Positions 1-6,586 of a stretch of 52,226 nt of DNA are shown here, in pieces. A model generated the notes under the pieces. It was not told the DNA's origin. It did not search any database and saw only the letters and a list, made by a program, of their open reading frames with translations. Numbering within the stretch: position 1 is the first letter of the stretch; each line of letters starts with the position of its first letter. The stretch comes from Patescibacteria group bacterium. GTDB lineage: Bacteria; Patescibacteriota; Patescibacteriia; UBA1558; UBA10009. The position numbers were made by a program, and so were the translations under genes. The stretch is taken from assembly GCA_018818425.1 (NCBI GenBank), contig JAHISB010000037.1, positions 1-52,226 of the forward strand, written 5' to 3'.

Positions 1-139
1 CGAATATTTAAAAAAGATGATTGCCTCTCGACTCGCTACGCTCGCTCGAGACACTCGACTTAAGCGTAAATGGTCGGAGTTGCGAGCGAAGCAAGCAACG
101 GAGACCACGAGCGAATCCAGCGAAGCTGGATGAGTCGAG
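1..139. repeat. Cluster of nested short palindromes next to tRNA-Ser
   Basis: The stretch holds several imperfect palindromes in a row: a CTCGA...TCGAG hairpin at about 28-52, a nested structure at about 72-112 (GGTC-gga-GTTGC...GCAAC-gga-GACC), and TCCAGCGAAGCTGGA at about 117-131. The same style of GCTTCGC/GAGCG hairpin recurs elsewhere in the window. No gene is visible here. Confidence 0.6.
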
Positions 140-234
140 TGGCGGAGAGGGAGGGATTCGAACCCTCGCGCCGAGTAAAACCCCGACCTAGGAGTTTAGC
201 AAACTCCCCCCTTCAGCCTCTTGGGTACCTCTCC
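140..234 (-). tRNA. tRNA-Ser(GCT)
   Basis: On the minus strand the acceptor GGAGAGG pairs with CCTCTCC, followed by discriminator G and an encoded CCA. The T-arm is GAGGG-TTCGAAT-CCCTC, and the long variable arm is typical of serine tRNAs. The anticodon loop TTGCTAA (anticodon at 198-200) gives GCT, which reads AGC and AGU. The length of about 95 nt fits a class II tRNA. Confidence 0.95.
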
Positions 235-342
235 ACGATATTTTAAAAATTATTTAACTTACGCTAATATAATACTCTAATCGTTAATTGTCAACAACAA
301 TAACACTCTTGTTATTTAACACTTGGTTTAAGAGCCAGGGGT

Positions 343-1458
343 TTAATACTGCCCGGGCCCACAGGCCTTTGACATGGCTGTGCTTTCAAAATGCCACCAC
401 TCGCCGCAATATCTGGAAAAACCGGCCTGCTGCATAACCTCCTGCAAACGTTTCTGATCGTTGCCTAAATTATAAACACCGGCACAGCCGCCATTGCATG
501 ATTGAGTTATATAGCCGCAAGTATTCCTGCTGCCTATTTGAATACAAACATCCATGGCCTGGCCGGTTTGATGCGGCGCGCTGCAGGATGGCTTAGCCGC
601 TACATTAGGGCATAAACCCTGCTTCCAGCAGTCATATAATTCTTTTTGCTTTTTGTAAGTTCTGTAAGCGCTGGTTATAACCAGCGTTTCGTTGCTATTT
701 AACTTTTCCGAAGCCACTTTTAATTTATCGATAGTTTCTTGAGTTAAGCGAGGATTGGAACAATTAGAAGAAATAGATACTTTATCAATTGAAGGAATAA
801 TTTTAACTTGCGATTCCGAAGGACAGGCGCCGGTAACCAGACTACTCATCTCCATAACCACGGCCGGGACCGGCAAGTCCTCAAACTCCACTAAAGCGGG
901 GTTGATATTGAATAAAATCATATAAGAGCTAAGGGCCAGCAGCAAGCCAAACACCGCTCCCAGAATAATCTCTTTGGCTTTAGTGATTTTTTGATCGTTG
1001 CCGCCGGAAAAAAGCCAATAAACCCCGCCCATGGTAATCATAAAAACAGCCACGATTCCGGCAATGCTTACAAAAAATCGGTAAAGGCCGCCAAAGTATT
1101 TAGTAATTGTTTGGCTATTAACCTCCATGCCCTCGCCTTGAGAAAATTCTTCCAAACCAGGGATGGGCAGATTTAAACGAAACTTGATTGGTTCTAAATT
1201 AAAAGATCCTGATTCTTTTTCTCCGCCGCCGGTGCAAGTGGGTGAGTCGCATGATATGGGTGAGCAATTTTCATCATCCAAACTCAAACCTATGGCCAGC
1301 TCACTGCAATTATTCTCTGCTCCTAAAGGCAAGCAAGCTGGCCCCATATCCTCCTGGCACAAGCAGCAAGCGTTGTTATTATTGGGAGTTTGGGCAAAAA
1401 TAATCGAAACTGGCAGAAAAATGAATAAAAGTAAAATAATAATAAAAGCGTATTTCAT
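343..1458 (-). CDS. T4SS pilin-like domain fused to an M15 D-Ala-D-Ala carboxypeptidase-like domain
   Basis: The product has 371 residues from ATG 1458. A longer frame to 1575 exists, but this ATG starts a clear signal peptide (1-22) and lies 7 nt below a TATAAT box. A cysteine-rich segment (about 30-75) is followed by two hydrophobic helices (about 125-150 and 160-185) separated by a WLFSGG turn. This is the layout of the VirB2-like T4SS-pilin family and is closely matched by the gene at 15281-16468. The C-terminal part (about 225-371) resembles VanY/M15 peptidases: SAYRT near 263, SAPHQTGQAMDV with zinc ligands H296 and D303, and GEWWHFE with likely catalytic E353 and ligand H356. I infer a membrane-anchored murein peptidase tied to the T4SS-like apparatus. 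Domain assignment is strong; the role is inferred. Confidence 0.85.
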   Translation of the reverse strand: MKYAFIIILLLFIFLPVSIIFAQTPNNNNACCLCQEDMGPACLPLGAENNCSELAIGLSLDDENCSPISCDSPTCTGGGEKESGSFNLEPIKFRLNLPIPGLEEFSQGEGMEVNSQTITKYFGGLYRFFVSIAGIVAVFMITMGGVYWLFSGGNDQKITKAKEIILGAVFGLLLALSSYMILFNINPALVEFEDLPVPAVVMEMSSLVTGACPSESQVKIIPSIDKVSISSNCSNPRLTQETIDKLKVASEKLNSNETLVITSAYRTYKKQKELYDCWKQGLCPNVAAKPSCSAPHQTGQAMDVCIQIGSRNTCGYITQSCNGGCAGVYNLGNDQKRLQEVMQQAGFSRYCGEWWHFESTAMSKACGPGQY

Positions 1459-1465
1459 TAAGTTA

Positions 1466-1494
1466 ATTATACCAAAATTAAAAGTTTTTCTCAA
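1466..1494 (-). promoter_or_regulatory. Sigma70 promoter for the pilin-peptidase gene (leaderless)
   Basis: The minus strand reads TTGAGA (1489-1494), a 17-nt spacer and TATAAT (1466-1471). Only 7 nt separate the -10 box from ATG 1458, so transcription should begin at or next to the start codon. Confidence 0.75.
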
Positions 1495-1501
1495 AAAAAG
1501 C

Positions 1502-1530
1502 TTGACGAATAGCTCTGCTTTTTTTATAAT
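1502..1530 (+). promoter_or_regulatory. Sigma70 promoter for the 166-residue membrane protein (leaderless)
   Basis: TTGACG (1502-1507), a 17-nt spacer and TATAAT (1525-1530) precede ATG 1537 by 6 nt. No Shine-Dalgarno sequence fits. The promoter is divergent from the one at 1466-1494. Confidence 0.75.
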
Positions 1531-1536
1531 TAAGCC

Positions 1537-2037
1537 ATGGCAGAAAAAAATAAAAACAACCAAGACCGCGGCCAAACCCTGGCCAAATGGAATTTTCCGG
1601 AATTTGAAAAGCCAAACCGAACCAAAAGCTGGTATTTTTGGGCTATTATAACCACTTTTCTGCTCCTGCTCTATGCTATTTTAACGATCAATTTCCTTTT
1701 TGCGGTCATAATTGTCATTGCCGCTATTACTTTAATCATTAAATACCAAAGCCAGCCGGAGTTAATAACTTTTGCCATAACCGAAGACGGTTTGGAACTG
1801 GAAAAGCGCTTTTATCCATGGGAAATTGTAAAAGATTTTTATATTATCTACAAACCGTCAGAAACAACTAATCTCTACCTGAATTTTAAAGCTATTACCA
1901 AGCCGCGATTAACCATACCGCTGCAAAACCAAAGTCCCGTTGAAATCAGAAAAATTTTAACCGAATATATTGATGAGGATTTAGAAAAAGAAGAAGAGCC
2001 GTTTTCCGAAGCTGTTAGTAAACTGCTTAAACTCTAG
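1537..2037 (+). CDS. Conserved-type small membrane protein, two TM helices plus cytosolic domain
   Basis: The product has 166 residues. A charged N-terminus (1-30) is followed by two closely spaced hydrophobic helices (about 32-47 and 52-70), then a soluble domain of about 90 residues with alternating beta-type segments (ITFAITEDGLELEK, FYPWEIVKDFYII) and an acidic tail. This resembles the layout of bacterial PH-like membrane proteins, where two helices precede a PH-type fold and the PWEIVKDF segment is typical, but I do not recognise a named family. It is transcribed divergently from the pilin-peptidase gene from a leaderless promoter and is followed by a terminator. The function is unknown. 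Confidence 0.8.
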   Translation: MAEKNKNNQDRGQTLAKWNFPEFEKPNRTKSWYFWAIITTFLLLLYAILTINFLFAVIIVIAAITLIIKYQSQPELITFAITEDGLELEKRFYPWEIVKDFYIIYKPSETTNLYLNFKAITKPRLTIPLQNQSPVEIRKILTEYIDEDLEKEEEPFSEAVSKLLKL

Positions 2038-2058
2038 ACTTTTTTAAAAAAATAAGCT

Positions 2059-2081
2059 ACACTCTAAAAAGAGTGTTTTTT
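2059..2081 (+). terminator. Rho-independent terminator
   Basis: The hairpin ACACTCT-AAAA-AGAGTGT (2059-2076) is followed by a T run, directly after the gene ending at 2037. Confidence 0.75.
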
Positions 2082-2087
2082 ATATAA

Positions 2088-2192
2088 ATCCCGCACCACT
2101 TTTTTAACAATTTACTTTAATCGTAAAATATTAATTTGATAGCAATAATTTTTTTTAAACATCAAAAATTATTTATGAAAGTGGTGCGGGAT
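2088..2192. repeat. Inverted-repeat element with TCCCGCACCAC ends
   Basis: Arms ATCCCGCACCACTTT (2088-2102) and AAAGTGGTGCGGGAT (2178-2192) are perfect complements flanking about 75 nt of AT-rich sequence. The same end motif bounds the element at 46200-46369, and a shorter variant lies at 46108-46152, so this is a dispersed family. Confidence 0.8.
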
Positions 2193-2203
2193 AAACAAAA
2201 AAA

Positions 2204-2429
2204 GCGGCCGTAGCTCAGTTTCCGCCAAAGGCGGATCAGCCTATGGCTTGAGGATACCTGCCTGCCTTGCCTGGCTTGAGTCCCCGTAGCTCAGTTGGAT
2301 AGAGCGCAGGCTTGCGGAGCCTGAGGCCAGAGGTTCAATTCCTCTCGGGGACGCCAAATCTTTTTAATAAATTAGTGGGAGGATTGTCCCGAGCCGCGCC
2401 GAGGGATTCAAATCCTCCCGGCCGCACCA
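2204..2429 (+). pseudogene. Disrupted tRNA: 5' and 3' fragments flanking tRNA-Arg
   Basis: GCGGCCGTAGCTCAGTT (2204-2220) is a normal tRNA 5' end. CGGCCGC-A-CCA (2419-2429) is the exactly complementary acceptor 3' end, preceded by a T-loop-like TTCAAAT at 2407-2413. Between them sit a TCCGCC...GGCGGA hairpin (2220-2234), the whole of tRNA-Arg, and a hairpin (about 2386-2404) that seems to interrupt the T-arm and is flanked on both sides by ATT. No second anticodon arm is visible, so I call it a pseudogene. Confidence 0.65.
2280..2356 (+). tRNA. tRNA-Arg(GCG)
   Basis: The cloverleaf is complete: acceptor GTCCCCG/CGGGGAC, D-stem GCTC/GAGC, anticodon stem CAGGC/GCCTG with loop TTGCGGA, T-stem AGAGG/CCTCT with loop TTCAATT, discriminator G and encoded CCA. 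The anticodon GCG reads CGC and, by wobble, CGU. Most bacteria use ACG (inosine) for this box. Confidence 0.93.
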
Positions 2430-2496
2430 CAGCCGACAAAACGAACGGGCGCAAACAATTCTTTTACATAAGCCGTTCTTTAACCAAAATAATTTT

Positions 2497-2832
2497 ATGG
2501 ACCAAAAACAAGGAAACTACGAAGTGATTGATTTAGGCGACTATCGCAGCGAGGCCAGAACAAAATCTAAACAACAGCGCCTAAACCAACAGTCCAATTC
2601 AACAGGCGCCCCTAAAATGGTTAAGCAGGTAATAAAGCTTGCCGGCGGACGGCTCAACGAACAGCAGGCCTATCTTATTTTAATTGGCTTAGTGGTTATC
2701 AACTTAATAATAACTACAATTATTGCTATAAACATTCTTAAAGGCCCGACCGCGCCGCCCAAGGGCTTTGAAGGCAACGCGCCCCGCGGCGCAGAATTCC
2801 AGAACCTGCCATCAGATTTGCTTCAACAATAA
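2497..2832 (+). CDS. Small single-pass membrane protein of unknown function
   Basis: The product has 111 residues. A polar Gln/Lys/Asn-rich N-terminal half is followed by one strong hydrophobic helix (about 61-82, YLILIGLVVINLIITTIIAI) and a Pro/Gly-rich tail. There is no cleavable signal. The stop codon lies 2 nt before the start of the pseudopilin gene, so the two are probably co-transcribed and this may be a partner of the pseudopilin. No Shine-Dalgarno sequence is visible. No family was recognised. Confidence 0.65.
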   Translation: MDQKQGNYEVIDLGDYRSEARTKSKQQRLNQQSNSTGAPKMVKQVIKLAGGRLNEQQAYLILIGLVVINLIITTIIAINILKGPTAPPKGFEGNAPRGAEFQNLPSDLLQQ

Positions 2833-2834
2833 TT

Positions 2835-3398
2835 ATGTCTCAAAATAAAATTTCAACTAACTTAAAGGGGTTCACGCTTATAGAAGTCTTGGTGGTAATT
2901 TCGATTATTGGATTATTAGCCAGTATTGTCTTTGCCTCGCTTAATAACGCCAGATTAAAAGCACAGTATGCTGTAGCTTATTCCGAAATGAATCAATTTA
3001 TGCAAATGGTGCAATATGCCTTAGGCGAAACTACTAATAATTTATGGTCATTGACCTCCCAGGTAGTAACCCTTCAAGGATGTGGTGGTGTAAGTGGTTG
3101 TATGTGTTGGTTAAATTATATTAATATTAGAAATATTACCGAAGACCATCTTTGTTTTACTAATTGGCAGGCAGTGATAAACAAAGTTGCCGAAACAGGC
3201 AGTATTGTAGAAAATGTTGATCATCTTCTGCGCGACCCTTGGGGAAGCCCTTATGCTTTGCAAGAACTGGAACAACAACCTGGCTGTGGCCAGGACCGTT
3301 TAATTTCAGCCGGTCCAGATGGCATTATTTCCGACATTTATTGGATAGACAATATTTACTATCCTTTTCCTCCAAGCCTCAATCCACCTTGTTATTAG
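2835..3398 (+). CDS. Type IV pilin / type II secretion pseudopilin (PulG/PilE-like)
   Basis: The product has 187 residues. The class III signal is clear: a short polar leader ending in KG, then FTLIEVLVVISIIGLLASIV with the conserved Glu at position +5 after cleavage by prepilin peptidase. A helix of about 40 residues leads into a C-terminal domain with several Cys residues, including a GCGGVSGCMC cluster near 79-88, and a DPWGSPY motif like that of PulG-type proteins that bind calcium in a C-terminal loop. It would form part of a type IV pilus or a competence-type pseudopilus in the inner membrane. It follows the gene at 2497 after 2 nt and is followed by a terminator. Confidence 0.88.
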   Translation: MSQNKISTNLKGFTLIEVLVVISIIGLLASIVFASLNNARLKAQYAVAYSEMNQFMQMVQYALGETTNNLWSLTSQVVTLQGCGGVSGCMCWLNYINIRNITEDHLCFTNWQAVINKVAETGSIVENVDHLLRDPWGSPYALQELEQQPGCGQDRLISAGPDGIISDIYWIDNIYYPFPPSLNPPCY

Positions 3399-3419
3399 TT
3401 AACTAGATTTTAACCTTCA

Positions 3420-3446
3420 GCCGCCAAAAACCAAAGCGGCTTTTTT
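3420..3446 (+). terminator. Rho-independent terminator
   Basis: GCCGC (3420-3424) pairs with GCGGC (3436-3440), followed by TTTTTT. It closes the pseudopilin transcript. Confidence 0.8.
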
Positions 3447-3460
3447 ATTTGTTAAGAATC

Positions 3461-3469
3461 TGCTAAAAT
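3461..3469 (+). promoter_or_regulatory. Extended -10 promoter of recG (leaderless)
   Basis: TGC-TAAAAT (3461-3469) has the extended -10 TG motif and ends 6 nt before ATG 3476. The -35 region is only T-rich. This again predicts a leaderless mRNA. Confidence 0.55.
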
Positions 3470-3475
3470 CTAAAC

Positions 3476-5542
3476 ATGTTATCTTTAAATACTCCGATTG
3501 AAAACATTGGCGGCGTTGGCAAAACTGTGGCTGTCAAGCTAAAACGTTTGGGAGTTTTTACTGCCGGCGATTTAATTTATTGGTATCCTTTCAGATACGA
3601 CGATTTCAGCAATTTAAAAAAAATTGATGATCTTGAAGTTGGCGAGGTAGCTACGGTTAAAGGCAAAATTGAACTTTTAGAAAACCGGCGTTCTTATAAA
3701 AAAAAGATGATAATCACCGAATGTTTTTTAACTGACGAAAGCGGCTCAATCAAAGCCATCTGGTTTGGCCAGCCGTTTATCACTAAACTTTTACAAAATA
3801 ATGATGAGGTTTATTTTTCCGGCAAGGTTGAAGGCGATTTATTTGATTCTTACTTTAAAAATCCTTCTTACGAAAAGGTGAGCAACGACACCGCCCACAC
3901 CGCCCGGATTGTGCCGATTTATCCGCTAACAGTGGGGCTGACGCAAAAACAGTTGAGGTTCTTAATAAAACAAGCGCTGCCTTTAGTGAAGCAGATTGCT
4001 GACTGGCTGCCGGAGAAAGTTATAAAAAATCATCAGTTGATTAATTTAACCGACGCTCTTGCCAATATTCATTTTCCAGGAAACAAGCAAAAGATGGAAC
4101 AGGCCGTTAGAAAACTGAAATTCAACGAACTGCTTCAGCTTCATTTGCAAAACTATTTAATCAGCAAAGATTTAAAAGAAAGCATCAGCACGCCTTTAGA
4201 ATTTCATGAAAAAAAGACCAAAGAAATTGTCAAGAACCTCGGTTTTACTTTAACCGATGCCCAACGCAAGTGCGCCTGGCAGATTCTTTTGGATATGGAA
4301 AAACCCAGGCCCATGAACCGGCTTTTGGAAGGCGATGTCGGCTCCGGCAAAACTGCCGTAGCGGCGCTGGCCGTAGCTAACTGCATTTTGAATAAATCGC
4401 AGGCAGTAGTTTTAGCGCCTACCGAGATCTTGGCCAGCCAGCACTTTCAATCGTTCCGCGAGCTTCTTAAACCAGTTGAATGTTGCCTGGCGCTTTTAAC
4501 CAGCGGCAAACAAATGATTATCAATACGACTGACGAAGAGCCGGAAAAAATTTCCAAAGCCAAGCTGTTAAAATTGATTGCCGCCGGAGAAATTGATTTA
4601 GTGATTGGCACTCATGCTTTAATTCAAGAAAAGGTTGAGTTTAAAAATCTGGGACTGGTGATTATTGATGAACAGCATCGCTTTGGCGTTGACCAGCGCA
4701 AAGCCATCAGGGAAAAATCCGGCGATGCCGCCACTACCCCTCACCTGCTTTCCATGACAGCCACGCCCATTCCCCGGACACTGGCTTTAACGATTTACGG
4801 CAATCTTGATTTATCAATAATTGATGAACTGCCGCCCGGCCGCAAAAAGCCCGAAACCAAACTGGTTGAACCCCAGCAAAGAAAACAGGCCTATGACTTT
4901 ATCAAAAATCAGATAAAGCAGGGCCGGCAGGGCTTGGTGATTTGTCCGCTGATTGAGGAGTCTGATAAATTAGGAGTCAAGGCCGCTACTGAAGAGTATC
5001 AAAAGCTTTCGGCAGAAGTTTTTTCTGACTTAAAAATCGGGCTTTTGCACGGCAAGCTAAAACCAAAAGTCAAAGAAGAAGTAATGAATAAATTCCACCA
5101 AGGCAAGTTAGACTTATTGGTAACGACCTCGGTAGTGGAGGTGGGCGTTAATGTGCCCAATGCCAATGTGATGATTATTGAATCGGCCGAGCGTTTTGGC
5201 TTAGCCCAGCTCCACCAATTCCGGGGCCGGGTCAACCGTTCCTCCCGCCAGTCGTATTGCTTTTTATTCACCGAAAGCTCTGCCGAAAAATCAATCCGGC
5301 GCTTAAAAACATTAGTTGGCTGTTTTGACGGCTTTAAGCTGGCCGAAGAAGATTTAAAAATCAGGGGCTCGGGCAATCTGATTGGCAGCAAGCAGACCGG
5401 CTTTTTTACCACTCTTAAAATTGCCAAGCTGACCGATGTTGAGCTGATTGAAGAAACCAAAAAAGCCAGCCAAATAATAGTTGAAGAATTCCCCGAAATT
5501 CTTGAAACAATCAAGCTGGCTGGAGATGTTCATCCTGAATAG
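3476..5542 (+). CDS. recG: ATP-dependent DNA helicase RecG
   Basis: The product has 688 residues, the usual RecG length. An N-terminal wedge/OB-fold region (about 1-160, starting with the IENIGGVGKTVAVKLKRLG type of HhH-like motif) precedes the helicase core. Walker A is GDVGSGKTAVA near 285-295, the DEAD-like box is DEQHRFG, motif III is SMTATPIPRTLAL, and the C-terminal helicase domain has VVEVGVNVPNA and the arginine-finger motif QFRGRVNRS. The protein remodels stalled replication forks and branch-migrates Holliday junctions. It starts at an ATG 6 nt below an extended -10 box. A tandem 7-bp repeat begins just downstream. Identity is certain. Confidence 0.97.
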   Translation: MLSLNTPIENIGGVGKTVAVKLKRLGVFTAGDLIYWYPFRYDDFSNLKKIDDLEVGEVATVKGKIELLENRRSYKKKMIITECFLTDESGSIKAIWFGQPFITKLLQNNDEVYFSGKVEGDLFDSYFKNPSYEKVSNDTAHTARIVPIYPLTVGLTQKQLRFLIKQALPLVKQIADWLPEKVIKNHQLINLTDALANIHFPGNKQKMEQAVRKLKFNELLQLHLQNYLISKDLKESISTPLEFHEKKTKEIVKNLGFTLTDAQRKCAWQILLDMEKPRPMNRLLEGDVGSGKTAVAALAVANCILNKSQAVVLAPTEILASQHFQSFRELLKPVECCLALLTSGKQMIINTTDEEPEKISKAKLLKLIAAGEIDLVIGTHALIQEKVEFKNLGLVIIDEQHRFGVDQRKAIREKSGDAATTPHLLSMTATPIPRTLALTIYGNLDLSIIDELPPGRKKPETKLVEPQQRKQAYDFIKNQIKQGRQGLVICPLIEESDKLGVKAATEEYQKLSAEVFSDLKIGLLHGKLKPKVKEEVMNKFHQGKLDLLVTTSVVEVGVNVPNANVMIIESAERFGLAQLHQFRGRVNRSSRQSYCFLFTESSAEKSIRRLKTLVGCFDGFKLAEEDLKIRGSGNLIGSKQTGFFTTLKIAKLTDVELIEETKKASQIIVEEFPEILETIKLAGDVHPE

Positions 5543-5576
5543 TATGATACGTAATATATAAATGTGTGATATTTAA

Positions 5577-5636
5577 TATTTGATATAAGATACACGATAC
5601 AGGATACACGATACGCGACACGATACGCGACTCGAT
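5577..5636. repeat. Tandem 7-bp repeat (ATACACG/ATACGCG)
   Basis: Imperfect units ATACACG, ATACAGG, ATACACG and ATACGCG, mixed with ACACG/ACTCG remnants, run directly up to the promoter at 5637. This is one of several 7-8 bp unit arrays in the window. Confidence 0.7.
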
Positions 5637-5665
5637 TTGACAAATAATTAATTTTAAGCTATAAT
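5637..5665 (+). promoter_or_regulatory. Perfect-consensus sigma70 promoter
   Basis: TTGACA (5637-5642), exactly 17 nt, then TATAAT (5660-5665). The expected start site is near 5672. The first convincing protein gene lies 300 nt downstream, so it probably drives a non-coding RNA or a long leader. Confidence 0.85.
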
Positions 5666-5671
5666 CTTAAA

Positions 5672-5818
5672 TAATTTGGAGGGGGCAAGTCTGTACGCCT
5701 AAACCCTGTAATAACCAGGTCCACAATCGCATCATTGAAGAGGTCCTGAATCAAAGGGTTTGGGCCAGTCGGGCACTTATTACATCGACCTCCCCGGCGC
5801 TGATTTGCTCCCCCATGG
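5672..5818 (+). ncRNA. Candidate rod-shaped structured RNA
   Basis: Downstream of the perfect promoter the sequence folds by eye into a nested rod. GGGGGCAA (5681-5688) pairs with TTG-ct-CCCCC (5805-5814). GCCTAAACCC (5697-5706) pairs with GGGTTTGGGC (5756-5765). CAGGTCC (5716-5722) pairs with GGTCCTG (5742-5748) with one T-T mismatch. A small GTCG/CGAC hairpin lies in the 3' strand of the central loop. The single long rod with an open centre recalls 6S RNA, but I see no diagnostic 6S, SRP, tmRNA or RNase P motif. The 3' end is uncertain because no terminator is obvious. Confidence 0.45.
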
Positions 5819-5877
5819 TTTTTGCACATTTCAATATCAAAATAAAAAATAAATAAAACCATCATCACTCAAAATTT

Positions 5878-5903
5878 AGGAGGCCATTATGAGAGGTCCT
5901 TAA
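5878..5903 (+). other. Possible four-codon minigene with strong ribosome binding site
   Basis: AGGAGG (5878-5883), 5 nt, then ATG AGA GGT CCT TAA (5889-5903) would encode Met-Arg-Gly-Pro. The Shine-Dalgarno sequence is stronger than that of most genes in the window. It could be a leader peptide for the gene at 5972 or pure chance. Confidence 0.3.
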
Positions 5904-5909
5904 AACTTA

Positions 5910-5963
5910 CTCTTTTGTTTGTTAAATTGGTATAAAAGAAATGAGGTCGAAAAAACAAAAGAG
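5910..5963 (+). promoter_or_regulatory. Hairpin that may hide the ribosome binding site of the next gene
   Basis: CTCTTTTGTT (5910-5919) is fully complementary to AACAAAAGAG (5954-5963). The right arm overlaps the GAGGG Shine-Dalgarno (5961-5965) of the gene starting at 5972, so folding would block translation. Confidence 0.45.
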
Positions 5964-5971
5964 GGTCGAAT

Positions 5972-6310
5972 ATGTTAAATTTAACACCAGAGCAAATTGC
6001 GGCTCTAAAAACATTGCCCCTGTTTGATATGGGTGATGTTCAAAAAATCCAAAAATATTTTGGAGACGATCGCACTGTGATCAAATTGGCCGAACCTGTA
6101 AAAGTGAAAACTAACGGGGTGCTGGCCACTAGCATGGATGCCTCGGTCCGACCATTGGCCGGAACAACGCTTTTGGTCGAAGGAGTAATCCTGAACCCGG
6201 GTAATACGCCCGAATTTATTTTTATCCCAGATCCGGATGGTCAAGGGCACCGCATACTGGGTTTCGTAACCCTAGAGGCTGAATATCAGGCAGGGTTACC
6301 AATCGCCTAA
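5972..6310 (+). CDS. Small soluble protein of unknown function
   Basis: The product has 112 residues and no signal or membrane helix. The N-terminal 30 residues are helical and acidic (LTPEQIAALKTLPLFDMGDVQKIQKYF). The rest alternates short hydrophobic beta-type segments with turns (TVIKLAEPVKVKT, TTLLVEGVILN, HRILGFVTLE). I do not recognise a family. The start is set by GAGGG six nt upstream. It lies downstream of a perfect promoter, the candidate RNA and a hairpin that includes its ribosome binding site, and ends at a strong terminator, so it is a single-gene unit. Confidence 0.7.
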   Translation: MLNLTPEQIAALKTLPLFDMGDVQKIQKYFGDDRTVIKLAEPVKVKTNGVLATSMDASVRPLAGTTLLVEGVILNPGNTPEFIFIPDPDGQGHRILGFVTLEAEYQAGLPIA

Positions 6311-6330
6311 CACTAATCGCCTAATAAGGC

Positions 6331-6378
6331 AAAAGCCAAACATTAATCTTCCTCTACCTAAAAATGTTTGGCTTTTTT
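6331..6378 (+). terminator. Rho-independent terminator
   Basis: AAAAGCCAAACATT (6331-6344) pairs with AATGTTTGGCTTTT (6363-6376), followed by further T residues. It closes the transcript of the gene at 5972. Confidence 0.8.
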
Positions 6379-6402
6379 ATTTAAAATCTACACACTGCCC
6401 CC

Positions 6403-6450
6403 CTACGCCTTACTCACTAGAACGAACCGCCACAATTTATCCTTATAATC
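6403..6450 (-). pseudogene. Remnant of the 3' end of an mpg gene
   Basis: On the minus strand, 16 codons read DYKDKLWRFVLVSKA and stop. The intact glycosylase at 14601-15122 ends EYKDKLWRFVLIK. At the DNA level 6425-6451 matches 14617-14643 at 24 of 27 positions, and most differences are synonymous third- or first-codon changes. So this is a diverged coding-derived copy of the mpg tail, in the same orientation as the intact gene. No further glycosylase sequence is present upstream. Confidence 0.75.
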
Positions 6451-6586
6451 CTTTTAAATGGCGCTGGTGTGAAAGACAGGCGGGCTTGACAAATCTGAAA
6501 AAAATGTTCACTATAAACATTACAGCACATTGAAAATTAAATATAGGCAAAAAGCTAAGAAAATATAAAAAATAAGGAGAAAAGCC

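Noticed and set aside
1163-1651. Plus-strand frame of 162 codons
   Set aside because: It is a shadow antisense to the pilin-peptidase gene, running over both divergent promoters.
2312-2527. Plus-strand frame of 71 codons
   Set aside because: It starts inside tRNA-Arg and runs through the tRNA remnant.
5659-5868. Minus-strand frame of 69 codons
   Set aside because: It lies opposite to the candidate RNA, begins with MMMV and has no ribosome binding site or recognisable domain. The stem pairing and promoter favour an RNA on the other strand.
6484-6515. Promoter for the first T9SS cargo gene (TTGACA ... TATAAA)
   Set aside because: The spacer between the two boxes is 20 nt, too long for a confident call, though a promoter must lie in this gap.
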